From: Pseudomonadota bacterium
GTDB lineage: Bacteria > Pseudomonadota > Alphaproteobacteria > Rhizobiales > Beijerinckiaceae
Assembly (NCBI GenBank): GCA_023450615.1
Contig: JAEXGT010000086.1
Location: 1-64,000 of the forward strand
Direction: 5' to 3'
DNA: 64,000 bases
Part shown: positions 53,954-64,000 of the stretch, piece after piece
How the letters are laid out: each line of letters starts with the position of its first letter
Position numbering within the stretch: the stretch's first letter is position 1
Program-made: the position numbers and the translations under genes
Notes under the pieces: generated by a model
Told to the model about the DNA's origin: nothing
Database searches by the model: none
What the model saw: the letters and a program-made list of their open reading frames with translations, nothing else

Positions 53954-54928
53954 ATGGTAGCTCTCTCGCAAGAACATGTCGCTTCGCGCATGAACATCTC
54001 GGTTCGCCGATCCCCTCTATTCGACTTCGACAGGCTCTTTCGCTTTGCGAGTCTTGGCTCGGCGCTACTCGTGCTACTCGTTCTCGCAGGCATTATTGGG
54101 GCCATGATCTATGGAGGCTGGCCCGCTTTCCGCGAGTTCGGGTTCGGCTTTATCACCTCGAGCGTCTGGAACGTGAACGAGGATCAATACGGAGCCTGGG
54201 TGGCTATTGTGGGCACCTTGTCCACGGCGCTGATCGCCCTCGTCATCGGCGTTCCGCTCTCGCTCGGCATCGCGATCTTTCTCACGCAGTTCTGTCCCCC
54301 CTGGCTCAAGCGGCCTGTCGCCACAGTGATTGAGCTGTTGGCCGCCGTGCCGAGTATCATCTACGGCATGTGGGGCCTTTTCGTCTTCGCACCGCTTTTC
54401 GCAAGATACATCCAAGTGCCGGTCTCCGACCTTGTGGAAGGCATGCCGATCATCGGCACCATTCTCTACGCACGCACGCCTTCCGGCGTGGGCGTGCTGA
54501 CAGCAGGCATCATCCTGTCCTTCATGATCATTCCATTCATCGCCTCGATCACGCGGGACATTCTCGATCAGATCCCCTCCGTGCTGCGCGAGAGCGCCTA
54601 TGGCATTGGCTGCACCACCTGGGAAGTCGTGCGCAATGTGCTTCTGCCGCAGGCTGGCGTGAGCATCATTGGCGCCATCATGTTGGGCTTGGGCCGCGCG
54701 CTCGGCGAGACCATGGCGGTGACTTTCGTGATCGGCAATGCCAACCGGCTGTCGGGATCGATCTTCGATCCAGGCTCGACGATCGCCTCACGCATCGCCA
54801 ATGAGTTCAACGAGGCCATCGGGCTCCAGCTCAATGCGCTCATGGCATTAGGCTGCATTCTGTTCCTGGTCACGTTCGTGGTGCTCGTTCTGGCTCGCCT
54901 TCTGATCTCTCGCGTCAAGACAGCTTGA
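53954..54928 (+). CDS. pstC: Phosphate ABC transporter permease PstC
   Basis: A 324-residue membrane subunit with six helices after a short cytosolic N-terminus. It has [70 protein letters not shown], and the ABC-contact loop [50 protein letters not shown] prefer the ATG at 53954; a GTG at 53942 is possible. It lies 33 bp after pstS. Confidence 0.95.
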   Translation: MVALSQEHVASRMNISVRRSPLFDFDRLFRFASLGSALLVLLVLAGIIGAMIYGGWPAFREFGFGFITSSVWNVNEDQYGAWVAIVGTLSTALIALVIGVPLSLGIAIFLTQFCPPWLKRPVATVIELLAAVPSIIYGMWGLFVFAPLFARYIQVPVSDLVEGMPIIGTILYARTPSGVGVLTAGIILSFMIIPFIASITRDILDQIPSVLRESAYGIGCTTWEVVRNVLLPQAGVSIIGAIMLGLGRALGETMAVTFVIGNANRLSGSIFDPGSTIASRIANEFNEAIGLQLNALMALGCILFLVTFVVLVLARLLISRVKTA

Positions 54929-54935
54929 GGCTGCC

Positions 54936-55829
54936 ATGAATACTGTTTTGCAAAAGGCGATGACCGAAGCTCCCGCTCCCTGGGGACGCGTGCGCCGCAG
55001 CCGCTACATCGCCGACCGGGCGCTGAAGGTGATCTGCACGCTGTTCACGCTCATCGGTGCCACTGTGCTCGGCTGGATCCTTCTGATGCTTCTTGTCGAG
55101 GGCGTCGGCGGATTGTCGTCGGATGTTTTCACGCAGACGACGCCCGGGCCGGGTTCGGCGGGGGGCGGCATCGCCAACGCTCTCGTCGGCAGCTTCATCC
55201 TGACCTTCCTCGGCATCGTGGTTGCCACGCCTATCGGCGTGCTGGCAGGAACATATCTGGCCGAGTACGGCAAAGGCTCGAGGCTCGCAGAGATCATCCG
55301 GTTCGTGAACGACATTCTGCTTGCGGCCCCGAGCATTCTCATCGGCCTTTTCGTCTACATGCTGATGGTGCAGCCCATGGGAGGCTATTCCGGCTGGGCT
55401 GGCGGCGTGGCGCTTGCCATCATCGCGACTCCTGTCATCGTGCGCACTACGGAAGACATGCTGCGCCTCGTTCCGGGTTCCCTGCGCGAGGCTGGCGCAG
55501 CGCTTGGTGCGCCCTTGTCGACGGTGATCATCAAGATCAGCTGGAAAGCCGCGCGGGCCGGCATGGTCACGGGTGTCCTGCTCGCCACGGCACGCATCGC
55601 AGGCGAAACGGCGCCTCTTCTGTTCACGGCGCTCAACAATAATTTCTGGTTCAACCCGAACCTGATGGGCGGCGTCGCCAACCTGCCTGTCATGATCTAC
55701 CAATTCGCGCTCTCGCCCTATGAAAATTGGCGTGAGCTCGCCTGGGCCGGCGCCCTCATCATCACCCTGTCGATCCTGGGGCTGTCCATTGTGGCCCGCC
55801 TGCTCCTGAGGAAGGAAAAAGCCCGATGA
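54936..55829 (+). CDS. pstA: Phosphate ABC transporter permease PstA
   Basis: A 297-residue permease: [84 protein letters not shown], and the coupling segment [50 protein letters not shown]. Its stop overlaps the pstB start by 4 bp (ATGA). Confidence 0.95.
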   Translation: MNTVLQKAMTEAPAPWGRVRRSRYIADRALKVICTLFTLIGATVLGWILLMLLVEGVGGLSSDVFTQTTPGPGSAGGGIANALVGSFILTFLGIVVATPIGVLAGTYLAEYGKGSRLAEIIRFVNDILLAAPSILIGLFVYMLMVQPMGGYSGWAGGVALAIIATPVIVRTTEDMLRLVPGSLREAGAALGAPLSTVIIKISWKAARAGMVTGVLLATARIAGETAPLLFTALNNNFWFNPNLMGGVANLPVMIYQFALSPYENWRELAWAGALIITLSILGLSIVARLLLRKEKAR

Positions 55830-56644
55830 GTTCGATTGCCGTTTCCGCAAGCAACGCCATCGGCAACGCCGCTGCCGCCGATACGGGTGTGCCGGTTCGC
55901 ATTGCCGTCAAAAATCTCAACTTCTACTACGGCGATTTCTGCGGCCTGAAGGACATCTCTCTCGACTTCTATGATCGGCAGGTGACAGCACTCATCGGAC
56001 CGTCCGGCTGCGGAAAGTCGACGCTGCTGCGCACCTGCAACCGCATCTACAGCCTTTATCCGGAGCAGCGCGCGGACGGGCAGATTCTGCTGGATGGACA
56101 GAACGTGCTTTCGCCCGCTGTCGACGTGAACGAGCTGCGCGCGCGCGTCGGCATGGTGTTCCAGAAGCCGACGCCGTTTCCCATGTCGATCTACGACAAC
56201 ATTGCCTTTGGCATCCGCCTCTACGAGAAGCTCCCGAAAAGCGAACTCGATGGTCGCATCGAGGAAGCCCTGCGCAAGGCAGCTTTGTGGGACGAGGTAA
56301 AGGACAAGCTGCGCCAATCGGGCATGGGACTTTCCGGTGGTCAACAGCAGCGCCTGTGCATCGCGCGCACCATTGCGCAGCGCCCCGAGGTGATCCTGCT
56401 TGACGAGCCGACCTCGGCGCTCGACCCGATCTCGACCGGCAAGATCGAGGAACTGATCGAGCAGCTTCGTTCCGAGTTCACCATCGTCATCGTCACCCAC
56501 AACATGCAGCAGGCGGCCCGCATTTCGCAGTTCACCGCCTTTATGTATCTGGGCGAGCTCATCGAGTTCGGGCCGACGACCAAGATGTTCATGAATCCAT
56601 CCAAGAAGCAGACACAAGACTACATCACCGGCCGCTTCGGCTGA
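55826..56644 (+). CDS. pstB: Phosphate ABC transporter ATP-binding protein PstB
   Basis: A 272-residue ATPase. It has Walker [13 protein letters not shown], a Q-loop in [22 protein letters not shown], the ABC signature [15 protein letters not shown], Walker [16 protein letters not shown] and the H-loop [15 protein letters not shown]. It drives phosphate uptake and takes part in PhoR signalling. Confidence 0.97.
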   Translation: MSSIAVSASNAIGNAAAADTGVPVRIAVKNLNFYYGDFCGLKDISLDFYDRQVTALIGPSGCGKSTLLRTCNRIYSLYPEQRADGQILLDGQNVLSPAVDVNELRARVGMVFQKPTPFPMSIYDNIAFGIRLYEKLPKSELDGRIEEALRKAALWDEVKDKLRQSGMGLSGGQQQRLCIARTIAQRPEVILLDEPTSALDPISTGKIEELIEQLRSEFTIVIVTHNMQQAARISQFTAFMYLGELIEFGPTTKMFMNPSKKQTQDYITGRFG

Positions 56645-56670
56645 TCGAAGCTGCGCAAGGGAGGCCTCCG

Positions 56671-57384
56671 ATGGCGGAGCACATCGTCAGTTCCTATGAC
56701 AACGACCTGCAGGCGCTGCGCCGGCGCATTTCCGAAATGGGCGGGATTGCCGAGAAAATGCTGGTCGATGCGATCCAAGCGCTCGTCCGTCGCGACACGG
56801 CCCTGGCGCAAGCCGTCATTGCCTCCGACAAGCGGCTGGACGTGTTGCAGCGGGAGGTAGAGGAGAACGCGATCCTCACCATCGCCCGCCGGCAGCCGCT
56901 GGCGGTGGATTTGCGCGAAACCATCTCTGCGATCCGTATTTCCGGTGACGTGGAGCGCATCGGTGATCTCGCCAAGAACATCGCCAAGCGGGCGCTCGCC
57001 ATCGGAGCGGATTTCCAGCCTCAGAAAATCGTGCTCGGTCTTCAGCACATGAACGATCTCGTGCTGGGTCAGCTCAAGGATGTGCTCGATTCTTACGCGC
57101 AGCAGGATACGGCGAAGGCGCTGGATGTCTGGAAACGCGACGGCGCCATCGATGCGCTCTATACCTCGCTTTTCCGCGAGCTGCTAACCTACATGATGGA
57201 AGATCCGCGCAACATCTCGTTCTGCACGCATCTTCTTTTCTGCGCCAAGAACATCGAGCGCATCGGCGATCACACCACCAACATTGCCGAGACTGTGCAT
57301 TACCTCGTGACCGGCGAAACCCTTGCCATCGACCGGCCCAAAAACGACCGGTCCATCGATACCGGCGTTGAGGCAGGAGCCTGA
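56671..57384 (+). CDS. phoU: Phosphate signalling protein PhoU
   Basis: A 237-residue all-helical protein with two PhoU repeats. These carry the metal-binding-type DVERIGDLAKNIAKRAL and NIERIGDHTTNIAETVHYLVTGE motifs. It links PstSCAB to PhoR so that the kinase is off when phosphate is abundant. It lies 26 bp after pstB and 3 bp before phoB. Confidence 0.96.
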   Translation: MAEHIVSSYDNDLQALRRRISEMGGIAEKMLVDAIQALVRRDTALAQAVIASDKRLDVLQREVEENAILTIARRQPLAVDLRETISAIRISGDVERIGDLAKNIAKRALAIGADFQPQKIVLGLQHMNDLVLGQLKDVLDSYAQQDTAKALDVWKRDGAIDALYTSLFRELLTYMMEDPRNISFCTHLLFCAKNIERIGDHTTNIAETVHYLVTGETLAIDRPKNDRSIDTGVEAGA

Positions 57385-57387
57385 AGG

Positions 57388-58110
57388 ATGGGACCTCGCG
57401 TTCTGATCGTGGAGGACGAGGAGGCGTTGACGCTGCTCCTGCGTTACAACCTCGAGGCTGACGGTTATGAGGTCGACAGCGTCTCACGTGGAGACGAGGC
57501 CGAGATACGCTTGCGCGAGCAGGTGCCCGATATCGTGCTGCTCGATTGGATGCTGCCGGGCCTCTCCGGCATCGAACTTTGCCGCCGCATCCGGGTGCGC
57601 CCCGAGACCGAGCGCCTTCCGGTGATCATGCTGACGGCGCGAGGCGAGGAGGGGGACCGTATCCGTGGCCTGTCCACCGGCGCCGATGATTATATCGTCA
57701 AGCCCTTCTCGGTCCCTGAAGTGCTCGCCCGCGTGCGAGCGCTGCTCCGCCGAACGAAGCCTGCACATATTGCGACGCTGCTGCGGGCAGGCGACATGGA
57801 GCTCGACCGGGAAACCCACCGCGTACGCCGCGCGGGCAAGGACCTGCATTTGGGGCCTACGGAATTCAAGCTGCTCGAATTCCTTATGCAGAGCCCAGGC
57901 CGGGTCTTCTCCCGCGAGCATCTGCTCAATGCGGTCTGGGGGCACGATGTTTATATCGACGAGCGCACGGTGGACGTGCATGTGGGCCGCCTGCGCAAGG
58001 CCATCAATCTCCCGAAGATGGCGGATCCGATCCGCACCGTGCGCGGGGCGGGCTATTCCTTCGACGAGACCTTCGCCCGCGCCGACCAGGCTGCGAATAG
58101 GGAAGACTGA
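57388..58110 (+). CDS. phoB: Phosphate regulon response regulator PhoB
   Basis: A 240-residue OmpR-family activator. The receiver domain has the acidic pair ED (10-11), the phospho-acceptor Asp53 in VLLDWMLPGLSG, and the Lys in TGADDYIVKPF. The winged-helix DNA-binding domain (about 140-230) has LHLGPTEFKLLEFLMQSPGRVFSREHLLNAVWG and DERTVDVHVGRLRKAIN. It binds the Pho box at 52753. It is the last gene of the operon. Confidence 0.96.
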   Translation: MGPRVLIVEDEEALTLLLRYNLEADGYEVDSVSRGDEAEIRLREQVPDIVLLDWMLPGLSGIELCRRIRVRPETERLPVIMLTARGEEGDRIRGLSTGADDYIVKPFSVPEVLARVRALLRRTKPAHIATLLRAGDMELDRETHRVRRAGKDLHLGPTEFKLLEFLMQSPGRVFSREHLLNAVWGHDVYIDERTVDVHVGRLRKAINLPKMADPIRTVRGAGYSFDETFARADQAANRED

Positions 58111-58126
58111 TCCTTAGCCTCCAAAG

Positions 58127-58163
58127 AAAAAGGCCGCGCTGATCAGCTCAGCGCGGCCTTTTT
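58127..58163. terminator. Bidirectional terminator between phoB and gcrA
   Basis: GGCCGCGCTGA (58132-58142) and TCAGCGCGGCC (58148-58158) with A run and T run flanks. Confidence 0.92.
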
Positions 58164-58183
58164 CATGGAAACTCGATTGTGCC

Positions 58184-58717
<534 letters not shown>

Positions 58718-58980
58718 TTTTAAAAACCTGCTTCCAACGTGGCAGCTCCATCAAACCCAGAATCCCACAACCCTCGCGGACAGAAAGTTGATGTCCGACC
58801 GCGTTGGGAGGGGTCACTCCTGGGGTGAAAGCCGCCGCACGAATGCTGTACTCGACTGACCTGAAGTTACAGGATGGGTGGACTCGGGCGCAAGAGTCCC
58901 CGGCACCCCCCTGTCGTTTTCCCCAGGGAACTCACCCTGCGGAAAATTTACCCGTGATGGGTCACTTCATTTCTCTTGAA

Positions 58981-59008
58981 TTGACAGGGTCTCTGGCCTC
59001 GTTAGAAT
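58981..59008 (+). promoter_or_regulatory. Sigma-70 promoter with a GANTC methylation site in the -10
   Basis: TTGACA (58981-58986), a 16-bp spacer and TAGAAT (59003-59008). GAATC (59005-59009) overlaps the -10, a CcrM methylation site. In alphaproteobacteria such promoters can be GcrA targets, and gcrA is the adjacent gene. Confidence 0.65.
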
Positions 59009-59017
59009 CCCAGCCGT

Positions 59018-59047
59018 GCCGCCCCGATTGGGCGGCGCTTTCTTTTT
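59018..59047 (+). terminator. Terminator-like hairpin between promoter and argD
   Basis: GCCGCCC (59018-59024) pairs with GGGCGGC (59030-59036) and is followed by GCTTTCTTTTT. It begins about 10 bp after the -10, so it would cut most transcripts to a short RNA unless read through. Confidence 0.6.
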
Positions 59048-59109
59048 AGGGCTCAAGGCTGACCTTTACAGGTGCGACCTTGGGTCCCGACCAGAGGCGG
59101 AGAGAGCCC

Positions 59110-60318
59110 GTGACATCGCCATTGCTGCCAGTTTTTGCGCGCGCCGAATTGTCCTTCGAGAAGGGGGAGGGCCCTTGGCTCTACGGCCGAGATGGGCAGC
59201 GATATCTCGATTTCGGGGCCGGCATCGCCGTGAATGCCCTGGGCCATGCCCACCCGCATCTGGTCTCGGCGCTGACCGAGCAGGCTTCCAAGCTCTGGCA
59301 CAGCTCCAACCTTTTCCAGATCCCGGAGGGCGAGCGTCTGGCGCAGCGGCTGGTGGAAAATACCTTTGCCGACGTGGTGTTCTTCACCAATTCCGGCGCC
59401 GAGGCCAATGAGGCCGCCATCAAGATGGCGCGCAAGTACCATCATGCGAAGGGCCATCCCGAGCGCTTCCGCATCATTACCTTCGAGGGGGCCTTCCATG
59501 GCCGGACGCTCGCGACCATCGCGGCGGGAGGTCAGGCCAAGTATATCGAGGGCTTCGGTCCCAAGGTCGAGGGGTTCGATCAGGTTCAGGTCGGTGATCT
59601 CGACGCCCTGAAGAAGACCATTGGTCCCGAGACGGCGGCCCTGATGATCGAGCCGATCCAGGGCGAGGGCGGTATCCGGTCCGTGGACAACGCCTTCCTC
59701 AAGGAGCTCCGCTCGCTCTGCGACCAGCACGACCTCATTCTGATCTTCGACGAGATCCAGACCGGCGTCGGCCGGACGGGCAAGCTCTTCGCCTATGAAT
59801 GGACGGGCGTGACGCCGGACATCATGGCCGTTGCGAAGGGCATCGGCGGCGGCTTCCCGATGGGGGCCTGCCTTGCCACGCGCGAGGCTGCAATCGGCAT
59901 GACTGCCGGAAGCCATGGCACTACCTTCGGTGGCAATCCGCTCGCCATGGCTGTGGGCAATGCCGTGCTCGACGTGATTCTGGAACCCGGCTTCCTCAAG
60001 GAGGTCGAGCGCAAGGGCCTGCTCCTCAAGCAGCGACTGGCCGAGCTTAAGGATCGGCATCCCACCATCATTGCCGATGTGCGCGGCCAGGGCCTCATGA
60101 TGGGCCTGCGCACCGTCGTGCCCAACACCGATTTCGTCGCCGCCGCGCGCGATCAGAAGATTATCCTGATCGGCGCGGGCGACAACGTGGTCCGGCTTCT
60201 GCCGCCGCTCATCATCTCCGATGAGGACATCGCAGAAGCCTTCAAATGTCTGGATGCCGCCTGCGCGGCCATGGAAGCTGAGCAGAAGACGAAAGCTCAG
60301 CCGGGAGCAGCCCAATGA
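59110..60318 (+). CDS. argD: Acetylornithine aminotransferase
   Basis: A PLP class III aminotransferase of arginine synthesis (N-acetylornithine from the semialdehyde). The 402-residue protein has [41 protein letters not shown], the PLP region [23 protein letters not shown] and the Schiff-base Lys in [20 protein letters not shown] chose GTG at 59110, which has GGAGAGAG upstream and gives a start matching ArgD; an ORF start at 59080 is longer. It overlaps argF by 4 bp. Confidence 0.93.
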   Translation: MTSPLLPVFARAELSFEKGEGPWLYGRDGQRYLDFGAGIAVNALGHAHPHLVSALTEQASKLWHSSNLFQIPEGERLAQRLVENTFADVVFFTNSGAEANEAAIKMARKYHHAKGHPERFRIITFEGAFHGRTLATIAAGGQAKYIEGFGPKVEGFDQVQVGDLDALKKTIGPETAALMIEPIQGEGGIRSVDNAFLKELRSLCDQHDLILIFDEIQTGVGRTGKLFAYEWTGVTPDIMAVAKGIGGGFPMGACLATREAAIGMTAGSHGTTFGGNPLAMAVGNAVLDVILEPGFLKEVERKGLLLKQRLAELKDRHPTIIADVRGQGLMMGLRTVVPNTDFVAAARDQKIILIGAGDNVVRLLPPLIISDEDIAEAFKCLDAACAAMEAEQKTKAQPGAAQ

Positions 60319-61241
60319 AGACCCGTCACTTTCTCGATCTCAGCGACTTTTCCGGGGCGGAGATCCGCCACATCCTGAAGATTGGCTCCGAGATTAAGGC
60401 CAAGCGCCGCCGGGGCGAGCGCTCCAAGGAACGCCCGCTCGAGGGCAAGACCCTGGCCATGGTGTTCGACAAGCCGTCCACCCGCACCCGCGTGTCCTTC
60501 GATGTCGGCATGCGCGAGCTTGGCGGCGAGACGCTGATGCTCACCGGCAAGGAGATGCAGCTTGGCCGTGGCGAAAGCATCGCCGACACGGCGCGCGTTC
60601 TCTCGCGCTATGTGGACGCCATCATGATCCGCACGCTCGATCATGCGATGGTGACGGAGCTTGCCCAGTACGCCTCGATCCCGGTGATCAACGGCCTGAC
60701 CAAGACGACGCATCCGTGCCAGATCATGGCCGACATCATGACCTTCGAGGAGCATAACGGCTCCATCGAGGGCCGCACGGTGGCCTGGGTGGGCGATGCC
60801 AACAATGTGCTCGCCTCTTGGATTCACGCCTCGGCACGCCTAAATTTCGCTCTCAAGATCGCTTCTCCGCCGGAACTTGCCGTGCGACCCGAGCTTTTGT
60901 CCTGGGCAAAGAAGGAGGGAGCGGAGATCAGCGTGACGACCGATGCCTTCGAGGCAGCTGAGGGTGCCGATGCCATCGTCACCGATTGCTGGGTTTCAAT
61001 GGGAGACGATGACGAGTTCCGCCGTCACAACCTGCTGAAGCCCTATCAGGTCAACAGCAAGCTAATGAGCGTGGCCGCCAAGGACGCCGTCTTCATGCAC
61101 TGCCTGCCCGCGCATCGCGGAGAGGAAGTGACGGACGACGTGATGGACGGTCCGCAATCCGTTGTTTTCGATGAGGCCGAGAACCGGCTTCATGCACAAA
61201 AAGGCATCCTCGCGTGGTGCCTTGGAGCAGCAAACGCATGA
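60315..61241 (+). CDS. argF: Ornithine carbamoyltransferase
   Basis: A 308-residue enzyme making citrulline from ornithine and carbamoyl phosphate. It has the carbamoyl-phosphate loop [19 protein letters not shown], the HPCQIMAD motif (in [13 protein letters not shown]), the ornithine-side SMGDDDEF and the Cys/His block [11 protein letters not shown]. It starts in the argD stop (ATGA) and its own stop overlaps hslO. Confidence 0.96.
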   Translation: MKTRHFLDLSDFSGAEIRHILKIGSEIKAKRRRGERSKERPLEGKTLAMVFDKPSTRTRVSFDVGMRELGGETLMLTGKEMQLGRGESIADTARVLSRYVDAIMIRTLDHAMVTELAQYASIPVINGLTKTTHPCQIMADIMTFEEHNGSIEGRTVAWVGDANNVLASWIHASARLNFALKIASPPELAVRPELLSWAKKEGAEISVTTDAFEAAEGADAIVTDCWVSMGDDDEFRRHNLLKPYQVNSKLMSVAAKDAVFMHCLPAHRGEEVTDDVMDGPQSVVFDEAENRLHAQKGILAWCLGAANA

Positions 61242-62227
61242 GTTCAACTTCGTTCGAGGGACATGACGACGTCGTTCTGCCATTCTCGGTGGAGCCTCTC
61301 GACGTGCGTGGGCGCGTGGTGCGCCTCGGTCCCTCCATCGACACGATCCTGGCCCGTCACGGCTATCCCAATCTGGTCGCCCGCGTCATCGGCGAGGCTG
61401 CGGCGCTCACGGTCATGCTCGGTGCGTCGCTGAAGCTCGAAGGCCGCTTCCAGCTTCAGACCAAGACCGACGGCATCATCGACATGGTGGTCGTGGACTT
61501 CAACGCGCCCGACAAACTGCGCGCCACAGCCCGTTTCGACCAGGAGAAGCTCGATGCTCTTGGGTCGGGAACGGCGAGCACGGGTGAGCTGATCGGCAGC
61601 GGCTATCTTGCCATGACCATCGACCAGGGCACGGAACGCAGCCGTTATCAGGGCGTTGTCGCGCTCGAAGGTCAGGGCTTTGAGGAAGCGGCTCACCAGT
61701 ATTTCCGCCAGTCGGAGCAAATTCCGACGCAGGTGCGTCTTGCGGTGGCAGAGCAGTTCGAAGAAGGCCGTCACACCTATCGTGCCGGCGGCCTGATGAT
61801 CCAGTTCCTCCCGTCTTCACCTGAGCGGATGCGCCAGGCGGATCTCCATCCCGGCGACATCCCGGAGGGGCATGCCTCGAACGACCTCGCCGCGCCGTCG
61901 GAAGACGATGCCTGGGTCGAAGCGAAGTCCCTCGTCGCAACGGTGGAGGATCACGAGCTCATTGATCCAGCCGTGTCGAGCGAGCGCCTGCTGTATCGCC
62001 TCTTCCACGAGCGCGGCGTGCGTGTGTTCGATGGACAGAACGTACATGAGGAATGCACCTGCTCGCACGAGCGCATCATGGGCATGATGCGCCGCTTCTC
62101 GCCCGAGGATCGCCGCGACATGGTGGGCGATAACGGGCGCATTGGCATCACCTGCGAGTTCTGCTCGCGCTTTTACGATCTCGATCCTGCGGACGTGGAA
62201 GCCGAGATCGCCAAGACGGAAGCATAG
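61238..62227 (+). CDS. hslO: Redox-regulated chaperone Hsp33
   Basis: A 329-residue holdase chaperone activated by oxidation. The N-terminal domain has [28 protein letters not shown] and [12 protein letters not shown]. The C-terminal zinc switch has the four Cys in CTCSHER and [10 protein letters not shown], the expected CxC plus CxxC set. The ATG at 61238 overlaps the argF stop by 4 bp (ATGA), so it belongs to the argD-argF-hslO unit, a common order in Rhizobiales. Confidence 0.95.
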   Translation: MSSTSFEGHDDVVLPFSVEPLDVRGRVVRLGPSIDTILARHGYPNLVARVIGEAAALTVMLGASLKLEGRFQLQTKTDGIIDMVVVDFNAPDKLRATARFDQEKLDALGSGTASTGELIGSGYLAMTIDQGTERSRYQGVVALEGQGFEEAAHQYFRQSEQIPTQVRLAVAEQFEEGRHTYRAGGLMIQFLPSSPERMRQADLHPGDIPEGHASNDLAAPSEDDAWVEAKSLVATVEDHELIDPAVSSERLLYRLFHERGVRVFDGQNVHEECTCSHERIMGMMRRFSPEDRRDMVGDNGRIGITCEFCSRFYDLDPADVEAEIAKTEA

Positions 62228-62249
62228 AAGAGCTTTCGGACGAAACAAG

Positions 62250-62276
62250 AATGCCCGGCCGTGAGCCGGGCATTTT
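62250..62276. terminator. Terminator between hslO and argE
   Basis: AATGCCCGGC (62250-62259) pairs with GCCGGGCATT (62265-62274), then TT. It separates two convergent genes. Confidence 0.85.
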
Positions 62277-62300
62277 CCTTTTCATGGCGGGCTTACAGCC

Positions 62301-63473
62301 TCAGGAGGCGGCGCAGGTCGCCATCAAGCGGCGCATGAAGGCGGCGCCCGCTTCCAGTTGATCGAGCGTGATGTATTCGTCCGCCTGGTGCGCCTGATCG
62401 ATGGAACCGGGCCCGCAGACGACAGTGGGAATGCCTGCGGCTTGGAAGTGGCCGGCCTCCGTTCCGTAGGGCACTGTCTGCGTGCGGTTCTTGCCTGCAA
62501 GGCGCATGACCAGAGTTTCGGTAAAGGAGCCGGGCTCCGGTGCGAGGCCCGGCACATGCGCATGGATTTTCGTCTCGATGCGTCCAAAATCGCCGAAGCG
62601 GTTGAGCCGCTTCAAGGCGACTTCTTGCGCAAACTTCTCGAACCTTTCCGGAATCTCCTTCGGATCCAGATCCGGAAGACCACGGAACTCCCAATGGAAG
62701 GTGCAGGATTTCGAGATGATGTTTCGCGCAGTGCCGCCCGAAATCACGCCCACATGCACGGTCGTATAAGGAGGATCGAAGCGTCCGCTCGTGTCGCCGC
62801 GCTCCATCATCTCGTCGCCAATGCGATTGAGTTCGGTGATCAGCTCCGCTGCCGTCATCACTGCGCTTGCGCCGAGATAGGGCTTCGATGAATGCGCCTC
62901 AAAGCCATGCACCGTCGTTGAGAAGGTCACGACGCTCTTGTGAGCATCCACCACCTCCAGCATCGTCGGCTCACCGACGATTACGGCCTTCGGCAGTGGC
63001 AGGTCATGTCCGAGCTTGCGGATGGTATCGACGACGCCGAGGCACGTGGTCTCCTCGTCATAGGAGAGCATGATATGGATCGGCGTCTGGAGATTAGCGG
63101 CCAGAAATTCGGGGACCAGCGCCAACGCCAGCGCATCGAACGCCTTCATGTCCACCGCGCCGCGCCCGTAGGCGCGCCCGTTCTCAATGCGCAGAGTGAA
63201 TGGATCGGAGGTCCATGGCTGTCCCGCCACCGGCACTACGTCGGTGTGGCCTGACAAGACGATGCCGCCCTTGTCCTGAGGGCCGATGGTGGCATAGAGC
63301 GCCGCCTTGTCCCCCGTCTCGTTGGGCACGCGCACGAAAGGCACGTTCCAGCTCTGGAGATAAGCCTCCACGAATTCGATGAGAGCAAGGTTCGATTTCG
63401 CGCTTTCTGTATCGAAAGAAACCAGTTTCGCCAGCATTTCGAGCGGCGTCAGCCGCTGACCGTTGAAAGACAT
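62301..63473 (-). CDS. argE: Acetylornithine deacetylase
   Basis: An M20-family zinc amidohydrolase, 390 residues, that removes acetate from N-acetylornithine. Metal-binding residues lie in LSGHTDVVP, AYGRGAVDMKAFDAL, SYDEETTCLG and VGEPT; the late His is in YGTEAGHF. A dimerisation domain fills about 185-295. It matches ArgE rather than DapE by eye, which is the main uncertainty. It lies 7 bp after apaG on the same strand. Confidence 0.9.
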   Translation of the reverse strand: MSFNGQRLTPLEMLAKLVSFDTESAKSNLALIEFVEAYLQSWNVPFVRVPNETGDKAALYATIGPQDKGGIVLSGHTDVVPVAGQPWTSDPFTLRIENGRAYGRGAVDMKAFDALALALVPEFLAANLQTPIHIMLSYDEETTCLGVVDTIRKLGHDLPLPKAVIVGEPTMLEVVDAHKSVVTFSTTVHGFEAHSSKPYLGASAVMTAAELITELNRIGDEMMERGDTSGRFDPPYTTVHVGVISGGTARNIISKSCTFHWEFRGLPDLDPKEIPERFEKFAQEVALKRLNRFGDFGRIETKIHAHVPGLAPEPGSFTETLVMRLAGKNRTQTVPYGTEAGHFQAAGIPTVVCGPGSIDQAHQADEYITLDQLEAGAAFMRRLMATCAAS

Positions 63474-63480
63474 GCAAACC

Positions 63481-63873
63481 TCAATGCAGCACGCGCTTAT
63501 TGCGCGGCATGTCGAGTGAGAACGCCGGGATTTCGGCGTCGAAGGTTTCGCCGTTTGCGGTTTCCATTACATAGCTTCCCTGCATGGTGCCGCTTGGCGT
63601 CGTGAGCGGACAACCGCTCGTATAGCTGTAGCTCTCGCCTGGACCGAGGACAGGCTCCTCGCCGACCACGCCGGCGCCGCGCACTTCCTGCACGCGGCCC
63701 TGCTCATCGGTGATGCGCCAGTAGCGGGCGCGCAACTGCACACGTTCCAGGCCCAGGTTGATGATCTCGACCGTATAGGCGAAGAAGTAGCGGCTGTCGT
63801 CGGGTGAGGACTCTTCCGGCATGTAGCGGGGTGTCACGGTCACGCTGATGCCGCGGGTAACGGCCTTGTACAT
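63481..63873 (-). CDS. apaG: ApaG domain protein
   Basis: A 130-residue beta-sandwich protein: GISVTVTPRYMPEESSPDDSRYFFAYTVEIINLG, VQLRARYWRITDEQGRVQEVRGAGVVGEEPVLGPGESYSYTSGCPLTTPSGTMQGSY. This is the full ApaG pattern. The role is not firmly known; related proteins are linked to Co2+/Mg2+ resistance or Ap4A metabolism. It is followed closely by argE. The upstream 127 bp to the window edge hold no other gene that I can name. Confidence 0.93.
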   Translation of the reverse strand: MYKAVTRGISVTVTPRYMPEESSPDDSRYFFAYTVEIINLGLERVQLRARYWRITDEQGRVQEVRGAGVVGEEPVLGPGESYSYTSGCPLTTPSGTMQGSYVMETANGETFDAEIPAFSLDMPRNKRVLH

Positions 63874-64000
63874 GAGTGGTCCCTTGACCAGGAGTGGAAT
63901 GTTCAGGTCTCGTGGTAAGGCGAGCTTCAGGTCTCGTCAATTGACGGTGGGGAAGGTTGCCATGCGTGGGGTTGTTCGAGGCGCATCCAGGCCGGATCAT

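Larger units (their letters stand above)
58718..59109. promoter_or_regulatory. Divergent region between gcrA and argD
   Basis: A 392-bp region without a convincing gene. It contains the gcrA promoter region with a GAATC at about 58759, a strong plus-strand promoter (58981-59008), and a terminator-like hairpin (59018-59048) between that promoter and argD. Confidence 0.55.

Overview
The window is a GC-rich, gene-dense alphaproteobacterial chromosome segment. GcrA with GANTC sites, an RpoH of alphaproteobacterial type, the phoR-pstSCAB-phoU-phoB order, the argD-argF-hslO run, a serC-serA pair with a structured leader and a cobalamin riboswitch all point to Hyphomicrobiales (Rhizobiales). A Methylobacteriaceae/Microvirga-like host is my guess; no rRNA is present to test it.

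Layout. 1-8238: 3' end of ftsH, glmM, an outer-membrane barrel protein, and an RND pump with its adaptor on the minus strand. 8239-14585: serC and serA behind a foldable leader, purU, a DMT exporter, a class I glutamine amidotransferase and a small lipoprotein. 14586-26067: an aromatic-acid catabolic island. It holds an MhpA-like hydroxylase, MhpB-like extradiol dioxygenase and MhpC-like hydrolase, then an HpaH-like hydratase and HpaI-like aldolase, a semialdehyde dehydrogenase, a tripartite tricarboxylate transporter (TctC, TctB, TctA) and an IclR regulator. Two related AT-rich inverted-repeat sites sit at its promoters. The island is bracketed by two related relics of one IS5-family element (14620 and 26280).

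26068-29180: an almost gene-free stretch with a consensus promoter followed by a strongly folded RNA of unknown identity, then an RTX protein whose N-terminal half is seven GGW repeats. 29181-34217: purA behind a possible attenuator, an unknown single-pass membrane protein, rpoH, rluD and tRNA-Glu(CTC). 34218-39313: a gene-poor stretch ending in a UUCG terminator, small ORFs including a 54-residue Cys/His-rich protein, and a TRAP transporter. 39535-44554: metZ with a perfect 20-bp palindrome at its promoter, an rfbD-like reductase, an MFS transporter and a lytic transglycosylase.

44964-48627: cobalamin genes: btuB under a cobalamin riboswitch, a divergent btuF, and cobU. 48661-58110: an HWE sensor kinase, an LPG-synthase-type membrane protein, then the phosphate regulon with a three-repeat Pho box before pstS. 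58184-63873: gcrA, the argD-argF-hslO operon behind a promoter whose -10 contains GANTC, argE and apaG.

Most genes are ordinary housekeeping genes. The most promising unexplained items are the folded RNA at 26593-26726, the hybrid catabolic island with its operator pairs, and the propeller-like RTX protein. All assignments come from reading motifs and family resemblance by eye; no database search was run.
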